A stretch of DNA of 8,992 nt, taken from RGIG5579 sp045544655. GTDB lineage: Bacteria; Bacillota; Clostridia; Oscillospirales; SIG627. Positions 1-6,197 of the stretch are shown in pieces. The position numbers were made by a program, and so were the translations under genes. The notes under the pieces are model-generated. The model saw nothing but the letters and a program-made list of their open reading frames with translations. It did not search any database and was not told the origin of the DNA. The stretch's first letter is position 1. Each line of letters starts with the position of its first letter. The stretch spans positions 1 to 8,992 of the forward strand of contig JAZPZL010000063.1 of the NCBI GenBank assembly GCA_045544655.1, read 5' to 3'.

Positions 1-2
1 CC

Positions 3-548
3 CGTGTTTTCGACAGCTTCGATTACGTAGCTCTGGGTCATATTCACAGTCCCCAATGGGTAGAAAGAGAAACCATTCGCTATTGCGGTACTCCCTTGAA
101 ATACTCCTTCTCCGAAGCCTCTCACAAAAAGAGCGTGACGATCGTGGAACTGAGTGAAAAAGGAAAGGTTAGCATTCGCACCACGCCTCTTATGCCTCTC
201 CACGATCTTACGGAAATTCGCGGAACCTTTGCAGAGCTTACGGATCCCCTCCATTACAAAAAGGAAGCCCTGCAGAATTCTTACGTCCGTGTGATCCTCA
301 CCGACGAGGGGGATATTATGGACGCGGCGGGAAGACTGCGGCAGTGCTACCCACACTTTCTTTGTATGACCTATGACAACACCCGTACCCGCGCCACCGG
401 CTCGGTTATGGGCAGTGCCACGGAGAAGACGGATCCCTTTGAAATTTTCTGCGAATTCTTCAAGCAGCAAAACGGGGCGGATCTGAATGAAGAACAAGCC
501 GCCTATATGGGAAAAATTCTGGAAGAAATGAGAGGTGATGAAAAATGA
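3..548 (+). CDS. sbcD: Nuclease SbcCD subunit D, 3' end (partial)
   Basis: This is the C-terminal 181 residues of SbcD, the Mre11-type metallophosphoesterase subunit of the SbcCD nuclease. SbcCD cleaves hairpins and processes DNA ends together with the SbcC ATPase. The reading frame is open from the first base of the window, so the gene starts outside it; the TTG at 96 is an internal leucine codon, not a start. The sequence FDYVALGHIH at nt 21-47 contains the GHxH metal-ligand motif of the family (His codons at 39 and 45). The stretch RYCGTPLKYSFSE follows and is typical of SbcD, with the C-terminal capping domain after it. The stop codon overlaps the sbcC start (ATGA, 545-548), implying translational coupling and balanced subunit synthesis. 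The identification is firm. Confidence 0.95.
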   Translation, partial: RVFDSFDYVALGHIHSPQWVERETIRYCGTPLKYSFSEASHKKSVTIVELSEKGKVSIRTTPLMPLHDLTEIRGTFAELTDPLHYKKEALQNSYVRVILTDEGDIMDAAGRLRQCYPHFLCMTYDNTRTRATGSVMGSATEKTDPFEIFCEFFKQQNGADLNEEQAAYMGKILEEMRGDEK

Positions 549-3310
549 GACCCTTAAAGCTTGTAATGAGTGCCTTCGGCCCCTATGCCGGAATTCAAGA
601 GCTGGATCTGGAAAATCTGGGAAAAAGCGGCCTTTATCTGATCTGCGGTGTGACCGGCGCAGGAAAAACCTCCATTTTTGATGCCATCACCTACGCTCTT
701 TACGATAGAGTCAGCGGAGAATCGAGAGGAAAGAACAATACCATTCGATCCAAATATGCTGCCAACGATACCAAAACGTTTGTAGAATTAACCTTTGAAT
801 ACGACGGAAAGGTCTACAAAATCTGCAGAAATCCCGATTATGAACGCCCGAAGGAAAAGGGGGTCGGCTTTACCACTCAAAATGCATCCGCTACGCTCAC
901 GCTTCCGGACGGCTCGATACTGAGCAAAAAGTCCGCTGTGGACGAGAAGATTGAGGAAATCATCGGACTGAAGCGGGATCAATTTATGCAAGTGGCAATG
1001 ATCGCTCAAGGGGATTTTTACAATACCCTTAACGCTCCCACCGATGAACGCATCAAGATCTTTCGAAAGATCTTTTGTACCGAGTTTTACGAAAGAGTTC
1101 AGGAACGGATCAAAAGCGATGCGAAGGAGGTCAACGACCTTTACGATAACTCGGTGAAGGAATTTGCATTCGTTGCCAATAACGTCAGTTTTTCCGAAGA
1201 GTGCGCGGATAAAGAGTTTCTTGCCGAGGTGAAACACGCCAAGCCCCCCATTGAGGAATGCATCGCGGCAGTTCAAAAGCTTCTGGAAAGCGATAAAGAA
1301 ATCGACGACGCTTTGCAAAAGCGAATCGAAGAAGCGCAAAAGAAGCTGGAAGAGGTAAACCGTCAGATCGGCATTGGCGAACAGTATGCGAAGAATGTGA
1401 AAAATCTGGAAGAGAAAAAAGCCTCTCTTCCGGCTGTGATCGCCTTACTGGACGAGGCTACCGCAGAAAAAGAAGCGCAAGATAAAAACCTTCCTCTGCA
1501 AGAAGAAAAAGAAAAGCAAATTGCCACCATTAAAGCAGAGCTTCCTCGCTACAGTAAATTGGACGAACTGAAAAACAGTGTGGCAAAACTGGAGACGGCA
1601 CTGGAGGAAAATAAGCGCAAAAAAGAATCTCTCGCTTCCTCGATTGCAGAAAAAGAGGAACTCATCAAGGCGAATGAAGCGCGTATTCTCGATCTGCAAA
1701 AAGCAGGTGAAAATAAGGCAAAATTAGAAGCAAAGAAGGCTGATCTTACCCGGCGCATCGAAAAAATGGATGAGTTCTCCGACAGTCTTAAAGAATACCG
1801 AGAAGTCTGCAAAGACTTGGCGGCAAAGCAGGAAAAATCAAAGCAGTGCATCACCTTGTGGGAAGAAGCAAAAAACGTGTTTGATCGGAAAAACCGCGCT
1901 TTCCTGTGCGCGCAGGCGGGAATCCTTGCAACAGAACTGAAAGAAGACGCCCCCTGCCCTGTTTGTGGCTCTCTTTCCCATCCTGCGCCTGCCACCTTAT
2001 CGGAGGACGCTCCCTCCGAGGCAGAGCTGAACGAGAGCAAGGCTGAAGCAGAACGGGCGCAAGGCGAGGCCGACAAAGCTTCCCGCGAATGCGCGACTCT
2101 GATTGCCACCTGCGAGCATGCGAAAACTTCTGCGGAAAAAGAAATGAAAGGTCTTTTCGGCAATCATGACCTCTCCTCGGCAGAAGAGCTTTGCAGCAAA
2201 GCTTCCAGCCAAGCAAAGGATGAAAAGATTTCGGTAATTGAGGCGATCCGTGCGGAAGATGCAAAGCAAAAAGAAAAGGAGCGCCTGGAAAAGGCTCTGC
2301 CCGATGAAAAGAATCACTTGGAGAAAGCAAAACAAGATCTGCAAAGCCTGGAGAAGCTTTTAACCACGGATGCGACAGCCAAGGAAGAACAATTAAAACA
2401 GCTTCAAGCGCTTTCCAAGGAGATTCGTTTCGGAAGCAAAAAGGAGGCAACTCTTGCCATAGATGGGCTGAAAAAGGAAAAAGAGACTCTGCAAAATGCG
2501 CAGAAGGCGGCAAACGATCGCTACCAAGAGCATAGCACTAAATTAAGCTCCCTTCAGGGCGAGATCCGCACCCTGGAAGAGGTTGTAAAAACCGTTTGCG
2601 ACGTGAATTTGGATTCCGAAAAAGAACGCAAAAATAAACTGGATGCTCAAATTGCCGCATTTGTGAAGACCAAGGAGGCTACCGCCTCACGCTTGACTTC
2701 CAATCAGAGCTGTCTGGACAGTATGACCCGCATCAAGGATACTCAATCCGCTCTGGAAAAGAAGGTTTCCTGGATGAGTGCTTTGGATCAGACGGCGAAC
2801 GGCGGAATCAAAGGAAAAGAACGGGTACAATTTGAAACCTACGTACAAATGGGATATTTGGATCGTATTCTGCACCGCGCCAATCTTCGTTTGCAAAAGA
2901 TGAGCGATGGGCAATATTCCCTGATCCGCCGTGAGGAATACGGAAAAAGAGGACAGGTGGGGCTTGATCTGGATATTATCGACCATACCAATGGCTCAAA
3001 GAGACCCGTTTCCTCCCTCTCGGGCGGTGAATCCTTTAAGGCTTCCCTATCCTTGGCATTGGGGCTTTCCGATGAGATCCAGTCCTCCTCCGGCGGTGTG
3101 CGACTGGATACCATGTTTGTGGACGAGGGCTTTGGTACGCTGGACGAGGATTCTCTTCAGCTTGCCATCCGCACCCTGCAGGAGCTCACGGACGGTGACC
3201 GTCTGGTAGGCATCATCTCCCACGTGGAGGAGCTGAAAAAGAGGACCGATAAAAAAATCCTCGTAGAAAAGCTTCCCGAGGGCGGCAGCCGCGCAAAAAT
3301 CACCGTTTGA
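545..3310 (+). CDS. sbcC: Nuclease SbcCD subunit C (Rad50-type SMC ATPase)
   Basis: This 921-residue protein is the ATPase and DNA-tethering subunit of SbcCD, acting in the cytoplasm/nucleoid on DNA ends, hairpins and stalled forks. The N-terminal ABC half has Walker A GVTGAGKT (residues 35-42) and a Q-loop region QVAMIAQGDF (Gln155). Two long charged, Glu/Lys/Ala-rich coiled-coil arms (about 180-450 and 490-770) flank a zinc hook CPVC (Cys471, Cys474), almost exactly mid-protein. The C-terminal ABC half has the signature SLSGGES (824-830), Walker B LDTMFVDEGFGTLDE (from 854, with the D-loop) and a switch histidine in GIISH (His893). All catalytic elements are intact, so the protein should be active. 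The start is fixed by the ATGA overlap with sbcD and an upstream AGAGGTGA. Its length is slightly below the E. coli protein and normal for Firmicutes. Confidence 0.97.
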   Translation: MRPLKLVMSAFGPYAGIQELDLENLGKSGLYLICGVTGAGKTSIFDAITYALYDRVSGESRGKNNTIRSKYAANDTKTFVELTFEYDGKVYKICRNPDYERPKEKGVGFTTQNASATLTLPDGSILSKKSAVDEKIEEIIGLKRDQFMQVAMIAQGDFYNTLNAPTDERIKIFRKIFCTEFYERVQERIKSDAKEVNDLYDNSVKEFAFVANNVSFSEECADKEFLAEVKHAKPPIEECIAAVQKLLESDKEIDDALQKRIEEAQKKLEEVNRQIGIGEQYAKNVKNLEEKKASLPAVIALLDEATAEKEAQDKNLPLQEEKEKQIATIKAELPRYSKLDELKNSVAKLETALEENKRKKESLASSIAEKEELIKANEARILDLQKAGENKAKLEAKKADLTRRIEKMDEFSDSLKEYREVCKDLAAKQEKSKQCITLWEEAKNVFDRKNRAFLCAQAGILATELKEDAPCPVCGSLSHPAPATLSEDAPSEAELNESKAEAERAQGEADKASRECATLIATCEHAKTSAEKEMKGLFGNHDLSSAEELCSKASSQAKDEKISVIEAIRAEDAKQKEKERLEKALPDEKNHLEKAKQDLQSLEKLLTTDATAKEEQLKQLQALSKEIRFGSKKEATLAIDGLKKEKETLQNAQKAANDRYQEHSTKLSSLQGEIRTLEEVVKTVCDVNLDSEKERKNKLDAQIAAFVKTKEATASRLTSNQSCLDSMTRIKDTQSALEKKVSWMSALDQTANGGIKGKERVQFETYVQMGYLDRILHRANLRLQKMSDGQYSLIRREEYGKRGQVGLDLDIIDHTNGSKRPVSSLSGGESFKASLSLALGLSDEIQSSSGGVRLDTMFVDEGFGTLDEDSLQLAIRTLQELTDGDRLVGIISHVEELKKRTDKKILVEKLPEGGSRAKITV

Positions 3311-3358
3311 TACGCTCTGTCAACGCGGCTATGCTGTACCGCACCTTACGGCTTGGAT

Positions 3359-3394
3359 AAAAAAATCACGACTCATCAGAGTCGTTATTTTTTT
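3359..3394 (+). terminator. Bidirectional rho-independent terminator after sbcC
   Basis: A 7-bp stem ACGACTC/GAGTCGT (3368-3374 with 3379-3385) has loop ATCA. It continues, after one C.T mismatch and a T-A pair, into seven A's paired with seven T's (3359-3365 and 3388-3394). The T run serves plus-strand transcription from sbcDC. The A run on the other side means it could also stop minus-strand transcripts. It lies 49 nt after the sbcC stop and directly abuts a tRNA-Trp 3'-end-like sequence at 3395. Confidence 0.85.
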
Positions 3395-3411
3395 AGGGGC
3401 ACAAGGACTTG
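3395..3411 (-). repeat. tRNA-Trp 3'-end copy, left-most (att-like)
   Basis: The 17 bases aggggcacaaggacttg are identical to 6115-6131 of the intact tRNA-Trp gene, that is the acceptor 3' strand and part of the T arm. Two mismatches and a matching ccc follow, giving 20 of 22 identities. The discriminator base and CCA are not conserved on the left side, where the T run of the terminator begins. No tRNA body follows to the right, so this is a fragment. Its orientation and position (downstream of the tRNA 3' end, same direction) are what integration into a tRNA 3' end would leave at the distal junction. Confidence 0.6.
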
Positions 3412-3531
3412 GTCCCGTTTGCGGTGACCCGAAAAAGTCTGCGGCGCTGGGCGCTCCAATACGCCCTGCACGTAAAAGTTCTCTCTCCCGCATCCCTTGC
3501 CGATCAGATCAAGACCGACCTCAAATCCGCC
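3412..3531. other. Non-coding or relic stretch left of the UDG-like gene
   Basis: This stretch is relatively G+C-rich compared with the AT-rich gene that follows. I see no gene on the plus strand. On the minus strand a frame stays open through it (containing GLDLIGKGCGREN and, nearer the repeat, GHRKRDQVLVP) and stops just inside the terminator. It has no credible start or ribosome binding site, and upstream it runs antisense into the UDG-like gene. It could be the relic of a truncated gene or element end; I cannot assign it. Confidence 0.35.
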
Positions 3532-3560
3532 TTGACGAATTATGAGGGGTGAGGTAGAAT
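3532..3560 (+). promoter_or_regulatory. Sigma-A-type promoter of the UDG-like gene
   Basis: A -35 box TTGACG (3532-3537) and a -10 box TAGAAT (3555-3560) are separated by exactly 17 bp. The predicted transcript start is near 3567, leaving a short leader that contains the strong Shine-Dalgarno AAAGGAGGAG (about 3567-3575) before the ATG at 3585. The island gene therefore carries its own promoter and does not depend on read-through from sbcDC. This is motif-based; no start site has been measured. Confidence 0.65.
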
Positions 3561-3584
3561 GGAAAAAAGGAGGAGAATTGCCAA

Positions 3585-4346
3585 ATGAAAGATCAAAAAT
3601 ACTATGTTGAAAAACTGAATCAAGTTTATGAAGAGCATTATTCTGACAATGGCATCTGTCCTTTTTTTGACAAATGCTCCGAAGGTATGGAGAAACCAAA
3701 GATTTTATTTGACTTTGCGACTCGTGTAGGTGAAAATTATGGGAGCGGTAAATATCCAAAAGTTCTTATGCTAGGACAAGAAGGCACAAATAGCCATACA
3801 ACATTAGAAGAACCTTGTCGTACTTTGGATGACGCAAGCAAACAACATTATCCTAAAACACTGTATACATTAGCAATGATATTAAAGCGTGAGCAACCGA
3901 AAAGTTGGGCGCGAAAAGACTTGAGAATGCATGAAGAATTATTTACTCATTTTGCACTGACCAACTATTACAAATGTGCTTTTTCTGACGATCCCGAGAA
4001 AGTGAATGGATTGCAACACAATAAATCCATGAAAGACAATTGTTTTAAACTGTTGTTAAAAGAAATGGACGTTTTAGAACCGAATTTATTGGTTGTTCAA
4101 GGGAAGTTTACAACGGAATCGTTTTGGAACGCGTTAAATCAATTTTACGATAAAGGTATTTGTCTTTGGGAGAATAAAACTGCACAGTCGGATATTTCGT
4201 TATATCAACACAAGTTAAAAGGGAAACCTTTTTACATCCTTTACAGTTATCATCCCGCAGGAATTGCTCAGTGGAGCCGCACGTTGAATGATTTGAAAAC
4301 TGCAATTGACCACTTTTGTCATGCGTATGATTTGGATAATAATTAA
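3585..4346 (+). CDS. Divergent uracil-DNA glycosylase-superfamily protein
   Basis: A 253-residue protein whose ordered motifs resemble family 4/5-like uracil-DNA glycosylases. A beta-strand plus motif KVLMLGQEGTNS (59-70) takes the place of GEAPG. TNYYKC (126-131) corresponds to the family-4 TNxxKC segment. Next come a second cysteine (153) and LEPNLLVVQGKF (164-175), like the family CxxxL...PxxivaLG segment, and then YSYHPAG (220-226) in place of the HPS/HPA leucine-loop motif. Cys25 and Cys31 near the N terminus, with Cys131 and Cys153, mirror the C-C...C...C spacing that binds a 4Fe-4S cluster in family 4. The usual catalytic acid of motif 1 is not clearly placed, so the substrate and activity are uncertain. 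The codons are visibly more AT-rich than in flanking genes, suggesting recent acquisition. The start is supported by AAAGGAGGAG nine bases upstream. It could be a nucleic-acid-repair or a defence-associated enzyme; the superfamily call is moderate and the function is unknown. Confidence 0.6.
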   Translation: MKDQKYYVEKLNQVYEEHYSDNGICPFFDKCSEGMEKPKILFDFATRVGENYGSGKYPKVLMLGQEGTNSHTTLEEPCRTLDDASKQHYPKTLYTLAMILKREQPKSWARKDLRMHEELFTHFALTNYYKCAFSDDPEKVNGLQHNKSMKDNCFKLLLKEMDVLEPNLLVVQGKFTTESFWNALNQFYDKGICLWENKTAQSDISLYQHKLKGKPFYILYSYHPAGIAQWSRTLNDLKTAIDHFCHAYDLDNN

Positions 4347-4368
4347 CAAAACTCAAAGGTTTTTATAG

Positions 4369-4400
4369 AAGAAGCGGAGTGAATTTTCACTCCGCTTCTT
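4369..4400 (+). terminator. Strong hairpin after the UDG-like gene
   Basis: A perfect 14-bp stem (4369-4382 with 4387-4400) has loop ATTT and begins 22 nt past the stop codon. A T-rich stretch, tcctcttttta, follows a few bases later (4404-4414), so the U run is offset and termination may be partial. It separates the UDG-like gene from the next one. Confidence 0.65.
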
Positions 4401-4412
4401 ATGTCCTCTTTT

Positions 4413-4462
4413 TATCCCATGGGTTTTGATATTCTGATATCAAAGCCTATGGGATATTTTTT
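4413..4462 (+). promoter_or_regulatory. Terminator-like hairpin abutting the ribosome binding site
   Basis: Two 20-nt arms (4413-4432 and 4437-4456) pair completely, with two G.U wobbles, around the loop TCTG. Six T's (4457-4462) follow, and the AGGAGG Shine-Dalgarno of the next gene starts at 4463. No promoter can fit between the hairpin and the gene, so any transcript of the gene must contain this structure. It may be an intrinsic terminator limiting read-through, a leader attenuator or an mRNA-stabilising 5' structure. A TCCTC at 4404-4408 is complementary to GAGGA in the ribosome binding site, which would allow an alternative fold that hides it. Confidence 0.6.
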
Positions 4463-4473
4463 AGGAGGAAAAA

Positions 4474-5367
4474 ATGAACGTATATCAGTATTTAAATTCG
4501 AAAGATGTGGCGGAACATTTGGAAAAGATCGGTTTTCAATTTACTTCCCTTGAGGCGGCAAGGGTGATCGAAAGCTGCGGACATATCAATCTTAACGAAA
4601 AGCACGATGCCTTTCGGCGTTTGATGGAAAAGATGCCCGACGAAGAGATCACACTCCCTGCGGAATGCGGACGGGCGGCGGAAGAAACCACCCTACACTC
4701 TTTGCTGAAAGAATATATTTCGGCAGAGGAAAAAATGGTGCAAAGCTTTGACTCAGCGGAAGAGGGCTGTATTTATTTTTGCGAGATCGCCCCTTCCCCC
4801 GATGCACCTGATCCTCCTCTGAGGGCGGGGATGCTTTTGACTTATCCTAAGTTTCAAAAAGAAGTCACTCGATTGTTAAAAGGAAACTACGGTTTCTATA
4901 TTCATTTAAGTAAATTTAATCTTGAAAAACGCGAGACATGCAATCTTTGCCTTGACGGAAAAGGAAATGCGGAGTGGGTACAAAATCTTGGTGCCTTTTA
5001 CAAGCCATATACCGTTTTATGCTTTGAAAGCGGAAACAGAGCCATCCCACACCCATTTAAAAAGGGGGATCTCGTTTGCGAATGTGACGAAAAGGATCGA
5101 CCTTTTGTATTTTTGGACGCTGATGAAGAAAACGTCGTCGGTTATTCCTTGGAAAAAGGAATTCTGAGAAAAGAAAAGCAATACGTTCTGCCTCTCGATG
5201 TGGAATACTACCGTGGGGAAACAAAAGAAGAACCAAAAGCCTTGCAGGCGGTAAGCGATTTTGTAAAGGAAAACATTGACCTTGCCGAATTTGCCAATCG
5301 TTATCACAAAGCGGAGCTTGAAGGCTATGCCGAAAAAATTCGTATTTCATTGCGGGAAAACCCGTAA
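4474..5367 (+). CDS. Hypothetical protein of a Clostridia gut family (297 aa)
   Basis: I do not know a function for this protein. Its N terminus (MNVYQYLNSKDVAEHLEKIG, then FTSLEAARVI and a later MPDEE) resembles a hypothetical family I associate with Clostridia, whose N-terminal segment often reads YxYLNSxDVxxHxxxIxYxFxxLEAA. It has no signal peptide or membrane segment, so it is probably cytoplasmic. The middle (about 95-205) is mixed alpha/beta, with a CNLCLDGKG segment and a CECDEKD segment; these Cys pairs are not a clear zinc motif. The C terminus is helical and charged. It has a strong AGGAGG five bases before the ATG. Only 22 nt separate it from the lipoprotein gene downstream, suggesting one transcript. 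Nothing looks truncated. The open reading frame and start are firm; the role is unknown. Confidence 0.8.
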   Translation: MNVYQYLNSKDVAEHLEKIGFQFTSLEAARVIESCGHINLNEKHDAFRRLMEKMPDEEITLPAECGRAAEETTLHSLLKEYISAEEKMVQSFDSAEEGCIYFCEIAPSPDAPDPPLRAGMLLTYPKFQKEVTRLLKGNYGFYIHLSKFNLEKRETCNLCLDGKGNAEWVQNLGAFYKPYTVLCFESGNRAIPHPFKKGDLVCECDEKDRPFVFLDADEENVVGYSLEKGILRKEKQYVLPLDVEYYRGETKEEPKALQAVSDFVKENIDLAEFANRYHKAELEGYAEKIRISLRENP

Positions 5368-5389
5368 AAAAATTAAAAGGAGAATCGTT

Positions 5390-5821
5390 ATGAAAAACAC
5401 AATGAAAAAATGGATCTGCACCCTCGTCGCCCTTACCCTTTGTCTTACTCTTTTTTCCTGCTCGGAAAAAGAAGAAAAAGAAGCGACCAAAACAGAAGAA
5501 AGCAAAACCGAAACCTTGGAGATGGAAAAAACAGAAGAAACCACGGAAAAAGTTACCGAGGATGAACCCCAAAATGAGCCCGTGCAAGAAGAGCAAAAAG
5601 AGCCCACTTATTACGCCGCGGCAATCGAAGGCGCTGTGATCGTATCGCAAAATCCTACGGAACGAGCCTACACCTACTGCTACAAGTGCGAAAAATGCGG
5701 CGACGTTCAGGACAATATGAAGCACCATCAATACAATGGCGGCAATCTTCTCACAAGTTATCACTGTGTTAAATGCAAAAACACCCAGAGAGTCAAAATC
5801 GAACAGGAAACCCGCTGGTAA
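5390..5821 (+). CDS. Putative lipoprotein with C-terminal Cys cluster
   Basis: A 143-residue protein. The start at 5390 is chosen because AAAAGGAGAA lies just upstream and the N terminus then forms a classic lipoprotein signal: basic MKNTMKK, a hydrophobic run, and LFSC ending at Cys24, the probable lipidated residue. A longer frame beginning upstream would bury this signal inside the preceding gene. Residues 25-72 are a low-complexity Glu/Lys/Thr linker, likely an extended wall-spanning spacer. The C-terminal domain (73-143) has CYKCEKC (97-103), a His pair (112-113) and HCVKC (125-129). Together these look like a small zinc-ribbon or redox-active metal site displayed outside the membrane. 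It probably forms an operon with the 297-aa gene 22 nt upstream and is followed by a terminator. The function is unknown. An extracytoplasmic zinc ribbon is unusual; metal sensing or protein binding are guesses. Confidence 0.8.
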   Translation: MKNTMKKWICTLVALTLCLTLFSCSEKEEKEATKTEESKTETLEMEKTEETTEKVTEDEPQNEPVQEEQKEPTYYAAAIEGAVIVSQNPTERAYTYCYKCEKCGDVQDNMKHHQYNGGNLLTSYHCVKCKNTQRVKIEQETRW

Positions 5822-5856
5822 AGATGCAAATCTGCTTTTTATACTGAAGAATTGAC

Positions 5857-5892
5857 AAAAAACGGCTTAAACACAGTGTTTAAGCCGTTTTT
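5857..5892 (+). terminator. Terminator after the lipoprotein gene
   Basis: CGGCTTAAACAC (5863-5874) and its exact complement (5876-5887) are separated by one base, so the practical loop is about five to seven nt. The stem is flanked by five A's and five T's (5888-5892) that extend the pairing. It closes the two-gene unit 4474-5821 and can also act on minus-strand transcripts. It lies immediately left of the second tRNA-Trp 3'-end copy. Confidence 0.85.
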
Positions 5893-5895
5893 CTG

Positions 5896-5914
5896 TGGCA
5901 GGGGCACAAGGACT
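5896..5914 (-). repeat. tRNA-Trp 3'-end copy, middle (att-like)
   Basis: The 19 bases tggcaggggcacaaggact are identical to 6111-6129 of the intact tRNA-Trp gene. They include the encoded CCA, the discriminator and the acceptor 3' strand, and run into the T arm. The match stops there and no tRNA body follows, so this is a fragment. It lies 215 bp left of the intact copy in the same orientation. Confidence 0.7.
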
Positions 5915-6072
5915 GGACATTGACACCGACGCTTCGAGCTTCGCCATTCGGCTCGCTTTCAGCGGGTGTCGGCTGTCGAATCACTGCGAAAAAGCCATAA
6001 CATGGCTTTTTCTTGCGATCCGCCCGTGGACACGCTCCCGCGTGCCTGCGGGTTCAAACCATATACTCATAG
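5915..6072. other. Structured non-coding segment between tRNA-Trp end copies
   Basis: I see no credible gene here. The segment has two hairpins. One is an imperfect stem-loop at 5922-5970, with GACACC/GGTGTC outside, CGCT/AGCG in the middle and CGAGC/GCTCG inside. The other is a 10-11 bp hairpin GAAAAAGCCA/TGGCTTTTTC at 5988-6012. Near its right end ccatatactca (6058-6068) repeats the 5' flank of the CAU tRNA (6470-6480), which hints at duplication of the tRNA locus. It may be the remnant of a small inserted or non-autonomous element. Confidence 0.45.
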
Positions 6073-6112
6073 CAAAACAAAAGACACCACTTTCGTGGTG
6101 TCTTTTGTTTTG
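6073..6112 (-). terminator. Terminator of the tRNA transcript
   Basis: A perfect 18-bp stem (6073-6090 with 6095-6112) has loop GAAA when read on the minus strand, a stable GNRA tetraloop, and a T-rich distal arm (TCTTTTGTTTTG). It begins inside the encoded CCA of tRNA-Trp, so the tRNA 3' end and the terminator stem share bases. It would end the minus-strand tRNA transcript. Confidence 0.75.
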
Positions 6113-6186
6113 GCAGGGGCACAAGGACTTGAACCCTGGGCACGCGGTTTTGGAGACCGCTGCTCTACCAACTGAGCTATACCCCT
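6111..6186 (-). tRNA. tRNA-Trp (anticodon CCA)
   Basis: The minus strand folds as a full cloverleaf. The acceptor is AGGGGTA/TGCCCCT, the D stem GCTC/GAGC, the anticodon stem GCGGT/ACCGC around loop CTCCAAA (anticodon CCA), and the T arm CAGGG-TTCAAGT-CCTTG with one G.U pair. The discriminator is G, as expected for bacterial tRNA-Trp, and the 3' CCA is encoded (6111-6113). It lies second in a minus-strand tRNA pair and its 3' end is the source sequence of the partial copies at 5896 and 3395. Confidence 0.96.
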
Positions 6187-6197
6187 ATATTGAAATT

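Noticed and set aside
1549..2513. Long minus-strand frames inside sbcC
   Set aside because: They are antisense to the coiled-coil region, rich in Ser/Phe/Leu as expected from complementing Glu/Lys/Gln codons, and lack start signals.
3385..3759. Minus-strand frame of 124 codons overlapping the UDG-like gene start
   Set aside because: Most of it is antisense to the UDG-like gene and its promoter, with no Shine-Dalgarno. Only the part left of 3548 could be a relic, and that is noted as an unassigned stretch.
4300..4412. Promoter for the 297-aa gene near the end of the UDG-like gene
   Set aside because: TTGACC and GATAAT-like boxes occur, but the spacings (about 14 or 23 bp) are wrong for a sigma-A promoter.
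5276..5389. Longer N terminus for the lipoprotein gene starting inside the 297-aa gene
   Set aside because: The lipoprotein signal peptide and a good ribosome binding site begin at 5390; the extension would destroy the signal.
3395..6112. CRISPR or tandem-repeat array
   Set aside because: There are only three short copies with very unequal spacing (about 2.5 kb and 215 bp), and they match a tRNA end, so no array.
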